DNA of 64,000 nucleotides from Oscillatoria nigro-viridis PCC 7112 (GTDB lineage Bacteria > Cyanobacteriota > Cyanobacteriia > Cyanobacteriales > Microcoleaceae). This document shows, piece by piece, positions 27,379-36,130 of this stretch (the first letter of the stretch is position 1; every line of letters starts with the position of its first letter). Below the pieces are notes generated by a model. That model ran no database searches and was not told the origin of the DNA. It saw only the letters and a list, made by a program, of their open reading frames with translations. The stretch spans positions 1,316,501-1,380,500 of the forward strand of contig NC_019729.1 of NCBI RefSeq assembly GCF_000317475.1. Direction: 5' to 3'. A program made the translations under genes and the position numbers.

Positions 27379-27690
27379 TTTGTTTGGGATGGCGATCGCT
27401 CTTGTGGAGGGCGATTCCCTACCCTTCGGAAACCCCTGCGGGAAGATAGGTTCACTGCAAGCTTTTTTTGAACCGCAGATGCAGGCAGATAAACGGGGAT
27501 GGACGCAGATGAATGGAATGGGGATCAGTCTTATGTAACGTGCGGAAGTGACAACTATTTTGAGGTGATGGGACTGCAACAATGGTAAGATAGAAGCAGT
27601 AGTAACGACTACCAGTGATTTAGTTAAAAGCCACGCTTCAGCCTGACATCAAAGCGCGTCATCGCACGGGAATTGAACCGCACAGCCAAA
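27379..27690. other. Intergenic region with common cyanobacterial repeat scraps
   Basis: No gene seen. It contains a GCGATCGC site and a stretch near 27474-27515 of the type AACCGCAGATGCAGGC, a motif often found between genes in these organisms. The promoter of the following regulator is presumably in 27540-27690. Confidence 0.4.
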
Positions 27691-29619
27691 ATGAAGAAGT
27701 CTCCGATCAAAATTCTGCTAGTAGAGGACGATGGATGGCTGAGTGCAACACTGGCAAAGGTGTTGGACGCAAATCATTACGGGTTCGATCTGGCAAATGA
27801 TGGACAAGTGGGGCTAGACTTGGCAGCAGCAATTGAGTACGATCTGATTTTGTTAGACGTGCAGGTTCCCAAACTAGATGGAATTAGTCTATGTCGGCAA
27901 CTGCGATCGCAAGGCTACCACAAACCGATCCTGTTAATGACTGCAAATGATTCAGATGCGGATGTGGTGGCTCTTTTCGATGCGGGAGCCGATGATTACG
28001 TCAGCAAGCCTTTTGCTACGGAAGTATTACTGGCAAGAATCCGAACTTTATTGCGACGCAGTAAAGCACTTTCCCCAGGATGTTGTACTCAGAATTCAGC
28101 GGCTAATACATTGACTTGGGGAAATCTTTGTTTAGATTTAGATTCTGGTAGAGTGACATTTTGCGAACAAATAATTTCACTGACAGCGACAGAATATAAT
28201 CTGCTGGAATTATTGCTGCGAAATCCCGATCGCATCTTTAGTCGCAGTGCTATTTTGGATCGTCTGTGGGGATTTGATGAAGCACCAACCGATCGCGCCA
28301 TTACCACTCATATTAAAGATGTCAGAAAGAAACTGAGGGCAGGCGGCTTAACTGAAGAAATCATCGAAACAGTTTATGGCATGGGCTATCGGCTGAAAGC
28401 GTACCCCCAATCGGCGCCCTTTAAATTCAACAAGTTGGCCGCAAAGAGTACCGAAAAACATCAATCTCGCCGGGTATATAAGTCCGAGAGCGACAAATTG
28501 TTAGAGCGGTTTCGGGGAGACCTCAACCAACAAATTGCTGTATTGGATCGGGCAAAAACTGCTCTATTAGCAGGAAATTTAGAAACAGAATTACAGGAAG
28601 CGGCAAAAAATGAAGCTCATAAATTGGCCGGCTCTCTGGGCTGTTTTGGTTATCCCGAAGGGTCGAACTTGGCACGCTCAGCAGAGAATTTGCTAATAAA
28701 CGATCGCTCTTTGACTGCTGAGGAAATTACCGAATTCTCGGAATTGGTGACAGGATTACAGCAGGAATTAGCCAAAACACGGATTACATCAGCGGCTGCA
28801 CGAGTTGCTACTATTTCTACTTTCAACTATCGGGTTTTGGTAGTTGATGATGATGCTGCATTAACGGAGCGATTGAAAGTAGAATCCGAAGCTTGGGGAT
28901 TGCGGATGAAAATTGCGCCGAATATTACTGCTGCCCGATCGCGTCTTGCTTTGTCAATGCCCGATGTGATGTTACTAGATTTAAGCTTTCCAGAGACAGA
29001 GGAAGATGGATTGACGCTACTGCGAGAGCTCAACGAGCGATCGCCTAACCTGCCTGTAATTGTCTTTACCGGACGAGATAGCCTTGCCGATCGCTTGGCA
29101 GTATCGCGCTTAGGTGCTAAGCAATTTCTCCACAAACCTGCAACCAGCGAGCAAATTTTTCGAGCGATCGCCCGTGTTCTACCCAGTCCCCAAACTTCAG
29201 AAGCCAAAGTCTTAATTGTAGATGATGACCCTGTGATGCTGGTTCTATTATCAGCGTTACTGACTCCTTGGGGAATAGAGGTGACAAATCTCAAAGAACC
29301 ACAGCAATTTTGGGAGGTGTTAATTAGCACTGAACCGGATTTAGTAGTGCTGGATCTAGAAATGCCGATCGTCAGCGGCTTAGAATTGTGTCAGGTCGTC
29401 CGACAGGATATCAAATGGGAAAATTTACCGATTTTGGTCGTGACAGCCCATACCGATCCAGAATCTCTCCAACAAGCCTTTGCAGCGGGAGCCGATGATT
29501 TTATTACCAAGCCGGTACTAGGGCCTGAATTAGTCACGCGGGTACTCAGCCGAATCAAGCGCGCTCGTCCTTTACTTAAGCCGAGAAATATAGGACTTAC
29601 CCATAGCCTGAATATATAG
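27691..29619 (+). CDS. Multi-domain response regulator REC-wHTH-HPt-REC-REC
   Basis: Five signalling modules in one protein of 642 aa. REC1 (about 5-120) has phospho-site ILLDVQVPKLDG. An OmpR-type winged helix (145-235, TATEYNLLELLLRNPDRIFSR split around residue 165) is the DNA-binding output. The HPt domain has its His at 310 in EAHKLAGSLG. REC2 (about 385-495) has MLLDLSFPETEEDG and REC3 (510-630) VVLDLEMPIVSG. All three receiver Asp residues and the HPt His are present, so an internal phosphorelay is possible. An upstream TTG at 27673 is open, but ATG 27691 fits the domain start better. The kinase at 29881 follows on the same strand and is a likely partner. Confidence 0.88.
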   Translation: MKKSPIKILLVEDDGWLSATLAKVLDANHYGFDLANDGQVGLDLAAAIEYDLILLDVQVPKLDGISLCRQLRSQGYHKPILLMTANDSDADVVALFDAGADDYVSKPFATEVLLARIRTLLRRSKALSPGCCTQNSAANTLTWGNLCLDLDSGRVTFCEQIISLTATEYNLLELLLRNPDRIFSRSAILDRLWGFDEAPTDRAITTHIKDVRKKLRAGGLTEEIIETVYGMGYRLKAYPQSAPFKFNKLAAKSTEKHQSRRVYKSESDKLLERFRGDLNQQIAVLDRAKTALLAGNLETELQEAAKNEAHKLAGSLGCFGYPEGSNLARSAENLLINDRSLTAEEITEFSELVTGLQQELAKTRITSAAARVATISTFNYRVLVVDDDAALTERLKVESEAWGLRMKIAPNITAARSRLALSMPDVMLLDLSFPETEEDGLTLLRELNERSPNLPVIVFTGRDSLADRLAVSRLGAKQFLHKPATSEQIFRAIARVLPSPQTSEAKVLIVDDDPVMLVLLSALLTPWGIEVTNLKEPQQFWEVLISTEPDLVVLDLEMPIVSGLELCQVVRQDIKWENLPILVVTAHTDPESLQQAFAAGADDFITKPVLGPELVTRVLSRIKRARPLLKPRNIGLTHSLNI

Positions 29620-29683
29620 TGTTTTATAGGAGCGAACCCCCCGTGGTTGCCCCATACCTGGGATGATTGCGTAAGCTGTTGGG

Positions 29684-29778
29684 GCATTTAAATTGTATGT
29701 CAAAAAAAATTAAAGTCTTGTGGGGTGGGCGTCCCGCCCGCCCTGAATATACAAGCCCTGAATATACAATTTAAATGC
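29684..29778. repeat. 95-bp element with 15-bp perfect terminal inverted repeats
   Basis: GCATTTAAATTGTAT at 29684-29698 is complementary to 29764-29778. It contains a GC-rich 27-bp core (29717-29743) whose exact reverse complement occurs at 22571-22597 in a more decayed relative. It fills the gap between the multi-receiver regulator and the following kinase. Confidence 0.75.
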
Positions 29779-29880
29779 GCGACAGATTAAGTCCTAAAAT
29801 ACTTAAATAGAACTTACGCACGAGGGCTAAAAACCCGGTTTCTGCATCAATCTAAAAAATGTAATTAATTAAGTAGATTC

Positions 29881-32800
29881 ATGATAGAACATACTGATGA
29901 GGATTATGGAAAATGGCAACAACAGCCACAGCAAATCCTGGCTAAAACAGCAGTTTCTCTCCCCGAATCCCTCAAACTAGAAGATATTTTTAACACTACG
30001 GTAACAGACCTCAGAAACATTCTGCAATGCGATCGCGTAATTATCTTCCAATTTGCTCCAGACTGGAGCGGAAAGGTTGTCGTAGAGTCAGTTGGTTCAG
30101 AATGGACAGCAATCTTATCCACTCAGATACACGATCCTTGCTTGGGTGAAAGCTATATAGAACCCTTCAAACAAGGCTTATTCACCTCTCAATCAGATAT
30201 TTATCATGCCGGAATTGATACTTGTCACCGGGAATTCCTGGCAACTTTTCAAGTTAGAGCTAACCTAGTTATTCCTATCCTTAAGGGACAAGAACTTTGG
30301 GGATTATTGATTGCCCATCAGTGTGCCAAACCTCGCGAATGGCAACCATCAGAAATTGAGCTCATGCAACAGGTAGCAACTCAAGCTGGAATAGCCATTC
30401 AGCAAGCTGATTTATTGGATCGATTACAAACGGAACTAAGGGAGCGGCAACAAGCAGAAATTGCCCTACAACAACTCAATACTGAACTCGAACAACGAGT
30501 CATAGAAAGGACAGCAGAACTCACTGAAGTCAACCATAGCTTGCAACAATATATCAATCAAGTTGAAGACCTCTATAATAATTCTCCCTGTGGGTATCAT
30601 TCCCTAGATGCAGCAGGAACAATAATTATGATTAATGATACCGAACTGAAGTGGTTAGGCTATACCCGCGATGAAATTGTGCACAAAAAATATGTCGATT
30701 TAATGACCCTTGAAAGTAAAAATATTTTTTATCAAAACTTTCCCGTCTTTAAAAAACAAGGCTGGATCGAAAATTTAGAGTTTCAGATATTGACTAAAAA
30801 CGGAAAACTAATTTGGATTAACTTAAATGCTACAGCAATTTATGATGAAGCAGGTAACTTCATGATGAGTCGTTCTAGCGTATTTGATATCACCGCTCGC
30901 AAACGTACTGAAGAAGCCTTCCGCCAATATGAACGCATCGTATTCAGTACAAGAGATGGGATTGCGCTGATGAATATTAACTATATTTATCAAATAGCCA
31001 ATCAAGGTTATTTGACTTGGTGCAACAAATCTGAAAGCGAAGTAATCGGAAATTCGGTGAGGAATATCCTGGGTGCAGAGTTGTTCGATAACTTCATTCA
31101 ACCTCGCTTAGATAAATGTTTGGCTGGAGAAACAATTCAGTATGAAAAGTGGTTTGACTCTCCCAATTTAGTACCGCAATTTTTGAGCGTTACCTATACG
31201 CCTTTCCGTGATGCAGGCGAAAATATTGTAGGGGTAATCGTTAGTCTGCGCGATCTGACTAAACTTAAACAAGCCGAACAAATGCTGGAGCTTCAGGCTG
31301 TCATTACCCGCAACATGGCCGAAGGCATTTGTTTAGTAAGAGCAGATAATGCAGTTATTGTCTATGCCAATCCTAAATTTGAGCAGATGTTTGGCTATGA
31401 CTTTGGCGAACTCAACGGTCAGCACGTTTCGATTCTCAACTATGCCACCGAATCGGTCAGTCCTGAAGATGTAAATCAAGCCATTCGGTCTGCCGTTTTA
31501 CACAGGGGTGAATTCAGCTATGAAGTCCATAATGTCAAGAAAGATGGCACTCCCTTTTGGTGCAGTGCCACTTGCTCTGTATTCAATCATTCCGACTACG
31601 GCGATGTTCTGGTGGCCGTTCATCAAGATATCACAGTAGCGAAGTACCTCGAAGAAGTTCGACAAGAGGCGGAAGCAGCCTTACTGCAGAAATCCCGAAA
31701 GGAACATTTGCTATGGAGGATTACTCAAGGGATTCGCCAATCTTTGGATCTGAATGCGGTTCTAAATACTGCTGTTACTGAAATCAGGCAGACATTACAA
31801 ACCGATCGCACTGCCATTTACCGCTTTAATCCTGATTGGAGTGGTGATTTTGTCGTGGAGTCAGTTGGTGAGGATTGGGTAAAACTGATAGGAAGCGAGC
31901 TTCAAAAAAATTGTGTAGATACCTATCTGCAAGAAACTCACGGCGGTCGATTCCGCAATCATGAAAAGTTGGTTATTAATAATATTTATAGCGCCGATCT
32001 TCAACCATGTCATATCGAGCTAGTGGAACAATTTCAAGCAAAAAGTTATGCTGTTTTCCCGATATTTTTGAGAGAAAAGCTCTGGGGTTTGTTAGCTATC
32101 TACCAAAATAGGGCACCTCGTCAATGGCAATCGTGGGAAATAGAATTACTTGAACAGATTGCCACCCAATTGTCGATCGCCATTCAGCAATCCAAACTCT
32201 ACCGACAACTTCAGGTCGAACTGCAAGAACGCAAGCAAGCCGAAGCCACGATCCGAGAAGCCGAACGACGCTGGCGATCGCTCTTGGATAACGTGCAGTT
32301 GATTGTTGTCGGACTTGATATAGAGGGAAATATTAATTACGTTAATCCTTTCTTCTTAAAACTCACAGGATATACTCACCCAGAAGTTTTAGGAAAAAAC
32401 TGGTTTGAAAAATTTTTACCCAGTTCTTTTCAAGAATCAATTAAAGTTGTTTTTGCTGAAGTTTTAGACCATAACTATCATGCCTATTATCAAAATTCTA
32501 TCTTGACAAAATCCGGCGAGGAAAGATTTATTGCCTGGAACAATACCATGCTGCAAGATTCAGAGGGAAACATCATTGGAACTATCAGCATGGGGGAAGA
32601 TATTACCGAACGACAAAAGCTAGACCACATAAAAAATGAGTTCATTGGTATTGTCAGCCATGAACTTCGCACTCCTTTGGCAGGAATTCAAATGTCATTG
32701 GGACTAATAAAAAGTGGGGTTTACGATAAAAAGCCCGAAAAATCTAGACGCATGATTGAAATTGCTTTCCTCGATACCAATCGATTAGTGAACCTGGTGA

Positions 32801-33312
32801 ATGATATTTTAGATTTGGAGCGCCTAGAATCCGGGCGGGCAATTGTCGAGAAAACCGTTTGCAAAGCGGCCGATTTGATGCAGCAAGCAGTAGAGAGCAT
32901 CCAGGCGATCGCTACTCAACAGCGGATATCATTAATCGTTACCCCCACGGATGCAGAAGTCTGGGTAACAGGAGATGCGATCGTCCAAACCTTAACTAAT
33001 TTGCTCAGTAATGCGATTAAATTCTCACCTGCCGATTCCACAATTCATCTGAGTGCCGAAAACCAGACAGACTTTGTGCTGTTCCAAGTTAGGGATCGCG
33101 GACGAGGCATTCCAGCAGATAAACTCGAACTGATTTTTGGGCGATTTCAGCAAGTCGATGCCTCCGACTCCCGCGAAAAAGGAGGCACAGGTTTAGGTTT
33201 AGCAATCTGTCGCAGTATTGTTGAGCGGCATGGCGGCAAAATCTGGGCGGAAAGTATCTTAGGTGAAGGCAGCACATTTTGCTTCACCCTACCCTTAGCC
33301 GCCGTAGAATAA
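29881..33312 (+). CDS. Histidine kinase with two cyanobacteriochrome-type GAF domains and PAS repeats
   Basis: Soluble sensor kinase of 1,143 aa ordered GAF-coiled coil-PAS-PAS-PAS-GAF-PAS-HisKA-HATPase. GAF1 (30-180) has Cys115-His116 (DTCHREFLATFQVRANLV) where cyanobacteriochromes attach bilin, plus a DPCL motif with Cys87 resembling the second Cys of DXCF types. GAF2 (625-770) has Cys710-His711 (QPCHIELVEQFQAKS) and VDTYLQETHGGRFRN, as in red/green types. The kinase box is IVSHELRTPLAGIQMS (His927), with GGTGLGLAICRSIVERHGG at the end. Bilin binding is inferred from these residues only. The gene lies between two receiver-rich genes and is likely their phosphodonor. Confidence 0.88.
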   Translation: MIEHTDEDYGKWQQQPQQILAKTAVSLPESLKLEDIFNTTVTDLRNILQCDRVIIFQFAPDWSGKVVVESVGSEWTAILSTQIHDPCLGESYIEPFKQGLFTSQSDIYHAGIDTCHREFLATFQVRANLVIPILKGQELWGLLIAHQCAKPREWQPSEIELMQQVATQAGIAIQQADLLDRLQTELRERQQAEIALQQLNTELEQRVIERTAELTEVNHSLQQYINQVEDLYNNSPCGYHSLDAAGTIIMINDTELKWLGYTRDEIVHKKYVDLMTLESKNIFYQNFPVFKKQGWIENLEFQILTKNGKLIWINLNATAIYDEAGNFMMSRSSVFDITARKRTEEAFRQYERIVFSTRDGIALMNINYIYQIANQGYLTWCNKSESEVIGNSVRNILGAELFDNFIQPRLDKCLAGETIQYEKWFDSPNLVPQFLSVTYTPFRDAGENIVGVIVSLRDLTKLKQAEQMLELQAVITRNMAEGICLVRADNAVIVYANPKFEQMFGYDFGELNGQHVSILNYATESVSPEDVNQAIRSAVLHRGEFSYEVHNVKKDGTPFWCSATCSVFNHSDYGDVLVAVHQDITVAKYLEEVRQEAEAALLQKSRKEHLLWRITQGIRQSLDLNAVLNTAVTEIRQTLQTDRTAIYRFNPDWSGDFVVESVGEDWVKLIGSELQKNCVDTYLQETHGGRFRNHEKLVINNIYSADLQPCHIELVEQFQAKSYAVFPIFLREKLWGLLAIYQNRAPRQWQSWEIELLEQIATQLSIAIQQSKLYRQLQVELQERKQAEATIREAERRWRSLLDNVQLIVVGLDIEGNINYVNPFFLKLTGYTHPEVLGKNWFEKFLPSSFQESIKVVFAEVLDHNYHAYYQNSILTKSGEERFIAWNNTMLQDSEGNIIGTISMGEDITERQKLDHIKNEFIGIVSHELRTPLAGIQMSLGLIKSGVYDKKPEKSRRMIEIAFLDTNRLVNLVNDILDLERLESGRAIVEKTVCKAADLMQQAVESIQAIATQQRISLIVTPTDAEVWVTGDAIVQTLTNLLSNAIKFSPADSTIHLSAENQTDFVLFQVRDRGRGIPADKLELIFGRFQQVDASDSREKGGTGLGLAICRSIVERHGGKIWAESILGEGSTFCFTLPLAAVE

Positions 33313-33358
33313 CGCTTATAGCCTTTCGAGCGTAACATGAGGTGCTCTCGCGGGCGTA

Positions 33359-33385
33359 GGCCTCCGTGGCCTCCGCGGCCTCCGT
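33359..33385. repeat. Three tandem 9-mers GGCCTCCGT/C
   Basis: Three copies in a row (27 bp) between the kinase and the single-domain receiver gene. Too short to be informative; no coding role. Confidence 0.85.
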
Positions 33386-33496
33386 GGGCTGGAGTGGGCA
33401 TCAGTTGCGATCGGTGTGTACCTCATTTTATTGAGAACCGCTATAAATTAATCTGCAGCATCAATCCAAAATCCAAAATCTCCAATCCAAAATCCC

Positions 33497-33877
33497 ATGA
33501 CAGACAGACAAATTCTAGTTGTTGACGATGAAGAACACCTTCGGGAACTTGTGCAAGCCTGCTTAGAAGATTTAGGCGGATGGGAAACAGTGGGGGCACG
33601 ATCGGGAGAGGAATGTTTACAAATACTGCAAACTGAACAACCCAACGCTATTTTGCTGGATGTATCTATGCCGGGGATGGATGGGTTTGATGTGTACGAG
33701 ACCCTCCAGTCCGATCCGATTACCCGATCGATTCCAGTGATTCTGCTGACAGCGAAAGTTTTGCCCAGCGATCGGGCTAAATTTGCCCAGATGGCGGTAG
33801 CTGGGGTAATTGCCAAACCCATCCAACCCATCACCCTGACGGAAGAAGTAGCAGAGATTTTGGGATGGGTTGAATAA
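33497..33877 (+). CDS. Single-domain response regulator (CheY-like)
   Basis: A receiver-only protein of 126 aa. The acidic pair is in ILVVDDEEHLRE, phospho-acceptor Asp55 in AILLDVSMPGMDG, the conserved Thr in VILLTAKVL and the Lys in GVIAKPIQP. It has no output domain, so it would act as a phosphate shuttle or by protein contact. It follows the two-GAF kinase by 184 bases on the same strand, the likely phosphodonor. A close paralog is at 34500 and a degenerate one at 35292. Confidence 0.93.
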   Translation: MTDRQILVVDDEEHLRELVQACLEDLGGWETVGARSGEECLQILQTEQPNAILLDVSMPGMDGFDVYETLQSDPITRSIPVILLTAKVLPSDRAKFAQMAVAGVIAKPIQPITLTEEVAEILGWVE

Positions 33878-33993
33878 CTTTCACCATTTTTGTGAATTTT
33901 TGTAACAATAACGGCATCTTTACCAATTCCTTACCGTTGCTATTTAGTCTCTTGTTATGCAGCTAACAGTTCTTTGCATTAAGAGGAGACTCA

Positions 33994-34452
33994 ATGAATG
34001 CTTTTCAGGCTTTTAATAATGTAAATCAGGATCTGGCAGGTTCATTTTCCGGTTGGCCCGCTGGTTGTCAGCAATCCACACTTGGGATTGCTCAGACAGA
34101 GGAAACACCGATCCCAGGTATTAAAATTAAAGAAAAGGATATGACACTTATCCTTAAAGTTCACATTTCTGACATTCATCTTGTCAAATTGAATCTCCAA
34201 ATCACTCCAGAAACTGTTTTAATTAAAAGTAAAGCTACCGAAGCTGCGGGAGTAGAAGGTGATTTCCTTCCTAGTGGATTTCAAAGTCTCATCCCGTTGC
34301 CCCACCGCGTACATCCTGAAACCTATGGAAATGAAATACACTCGGATGGTTTAACACTTCAGCTTGCTAAAGAATTGAGAGTTCCGCCATCCCAAGTTCG
34401 GATTCAACTCTCAACTGCAAATTTGAGCGATTGCTTAAAAATGTATATTTGA
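33994..34452 (+). CDS. Hsp20/alpha-crystallin-like small protein
   Basis: A 152-aa protein with an alpha-crystallin-like beta pattern: IKIKEKDMTLILKVHISDI, then LQITPETVLIKSKA, then FQSLIPLPHRVHPE and DGLTLQLAKE, matching the small heat-shock order of strands and the usual Phe-Leu-Pro turn. It lacks a clear C-terminal I-x-I motif, so it may be an atypical member. Start ATG 33994 has GAGGAG at about 33981. It sits between two paralogous receiver genes and probably shares their transcript; its last codons overlap the open frame leading into the next gene. Confidence 0.65.
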   Translation: MNAFQAFNNVNQDLAGSFSGWPAGCQQSTLGIAQTEETPIPGIKIKEKDMTLILKVHISDIHLVKLNLQITPETVLIKSKATEAAGVEGDFLPSGFQSLIPLPHRVHPETYGNEIHSDGLTLQLAKELRVPPSQVRIQLSTANLSDCLKMYI

Positions 34453-34499
34453 GACCCAATTGGCAATCGAAAAATTCATTTCTCATCAACCCAAATAAA

Positions 34500-34934
34500 A
34501 TGAACGCTTTGCAACTAGCTAATTATGAGGACAGTCTCCTGCCCGAAAACAAGATGATAGGGAAAAAAATTCTCATCGTTGATGACCAAGAACACCTCCG
34601 CGAACTGATACAGTTGTGCCTGGAAGACCTCGCGGGATGGAACACCCTGGTGGCCGCATCAGGACAAGAATGTTTACAAATCCTACAAACAGAACGACCT
34701 AACGCTATTTTGCTGGATATATCAATGCCGGGAATGGATGGGTTTGCCGTGTACGATCTCCTCCAGTCCGATCCGATTACTCGATCGATTCCAGTGATTC
34801 TGCTGACAGCAAGAGTTTTGTCAACCGACATGGCTAAATTTGCCAAAATGGGTGTTGCTGGGCTAATTCCCAAACCATTTGAAGCCACCACCCTGCCGGG
34901 AAAAGTGGCAGAGATTTTGGGATGGGATGATTGA
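34500..34934 (+). CDS. Single-domain response regulator, paralog of the one at 33497
   Basis: A receiver protein of 144 aa from ATG 34500. An N-terminal extension (MNALQLANYEDSLLPENK) precedes IGKKILIVDDQEHLREL. The phospho-acceptor is in AILLDISMPGMDG, the Thr in VILLTARVL and the Lys in GLIPKPFEA. Most of the domain is close to the receiver at 33497, including the shared LQSDPITRSIPVILLTA, pointing to local duplication. The frame is open back to 34431, inside the Hsp20-like gene; no start has a clear ribosome site, and ATG 34554 is also possible. Confidence 0.88.
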   Translation: MNALQLANYEDSLLPENKMIGKKILIVDDQEHLRELIQLCLEDLAGWNTLVAASGQECLQILQTERPNAILLDISMPGMDGFAVYDLLQSDPITRSIPVILLTARVLSTDMAKFAKMGVAGLIPKPFEATTLPGKVAEILGWDD

Positions 34935-35291
34935 CACTCCCCGGTATGGCAGACGCAGGATTCTTAAGAATTTACAATCTTAGTATCCCTATTGGTAGGC
35001 TTCCCAAACTCACCCTGGGGGCGTGGCAATCCCCCCAAAAACCCAGACAGGGTTACTATTTTACAGGCTGTTCAAAAAAAAAAAGAAGCCTTTGTAAGTT
35101 ATTGGTATGACTACAAAAAGACTTTTATTAATTCACAAAAATCTGACTGTAGCGGAGGGTAATCCAGGCTTGCTTGACTGATGTTGTAGGTTGGCAAGTC
35201 AATCGATTGCGCGATTTTAGATTTTAGATTTTAGATTGACTTGCGCGAGATAAATGCTCTTTCTTGAGGGTTCTCGATTTTCGATTTTGGA
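34935..35291. other. Intergenic region with GATTTTA heptamers
   Basis: No gene seen. An A run lies at about 35075-35085 and three GATTTTA-type heptamers at about 35212-35234, the same heptamer as at 38112. The end of the region is related to the sequences that precede neighbouring receiver genes (ATTTTGGATTG-like). Confidence 0.5.
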
Positions 35292-35639
35292 TTGATTCCA
35301 CGGATAAATCACGTGGCGGGTACCATTAAGAAATTATTGGTCAAAGTTGCGGGTTCGACTTTAGAAGGATTGCGACAAGCAAGTTCCTATCAGCCAGATG
35401 CGATTCTTTGGGAGGTTTCTATCGGCGAAATAGATGGATTGCGATTTGTCAAACAACTAAAAAGCCAACCTGACACCGAAGGGATTCCGGTTCTGCTGCT
35501 AACTCTCAAAGCCAAATGGTCAGATTTACAACAGAGTTGGTTCCACAAATCTCAACTTGCAGCAGCGATCGTCAATCCTCTCGATCCAACTATGCTTGCC
35601 GTTGAGATTGCGAAGGTTTTGGGTTGGGATTTAGACTGA
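35292..35639 (+). pseudogene. Degenerate, N-terminally shortened receiver-like protein
   Basis: A 115-codon frame from TTG 35292 that aligns with the two upstream receivers. It has lost the acidic-pair helix (about 20 residues after KKLLV), and the phospho-acceptor region reads AILWEVSIGEIDG, with Glu in place of Asp. The later VLLLTLKAKW and VNPLDPTML correspond to the Thr and Lys-Pro regions, with Lys missing. It is either a decaying third copy or a phosphorylation-independent pseudo-receiver. The weak start favours decay, but the frame is otherwise open to a normal C-terminus (VLGWDLD). Confidence 0.6.
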
Positions 35640-35859
35640 GTATCGTCTCTGGGAAGCTGGGGATTGTTGGATACAATTTCTCTCAGTTATTGCTATTTTT
35701 ACGAAATCTTTCGATTTGCATCAATTCCTTAACAACAGTGTATTCTTTACCAAATCTTTATTTTTTATCTCTACATTCATAGAGTTGCTGCTTTAACACA
35801 GCTTACAGCACTTGGCAACAAAAGACAAATACACTTTGGTCGATAAAAAAGAGGTTTTT

Positions 35860-36057
35860 ATGACAAGCTGTCCTTGCTGCACGAATCAAATGCTGCGTCA
35901 CGTTCGCCACAGTCAAGTATACTGGTTTTGCCGTCAGTGTTGGCAAGAAATGCCTGTTTACCCTCTTAACAGCTACGGTTCATCGCCCTCTATAAATGTA
36001 GTTAGAGAGTTAAGGATTAAGAAGCAACTTTTTTCAGAGGCGGTAGTTTTAAGGTGA
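35860..36057 (+). CDS. Small zinc-ribbon-like protein
   Basis: A 65-aa protein with two Cys pairs, SCPCCTNQ and FCRQCWQEMP, spaced as in a zinc ribbon and separated by a basic HVRHSQVYW stretch. The frame opens at 35812 (TTG), but ATG 35860 follows an AGAGG ribosome site at about 35850 and begins directly with the motif, so it is preferred. I recall similar short proteins widely in filamentous cyanobacteria, but no function. It closes the signalling island. Confidence 0.7.
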   Translation: MTSCPCCTNQMLRHVRHSQVYWFCRQCWQEMPVYPLNSYGSSPSINVVRELRIKKQLFSEAVVLR

Positions 36058-36130
36058 AATTCCATCGCACAGGCGTCACGCCCGTGCCACAATGGAGGCG
36101 GAAGAATAAAAGGGATATCGCACTTACGGG

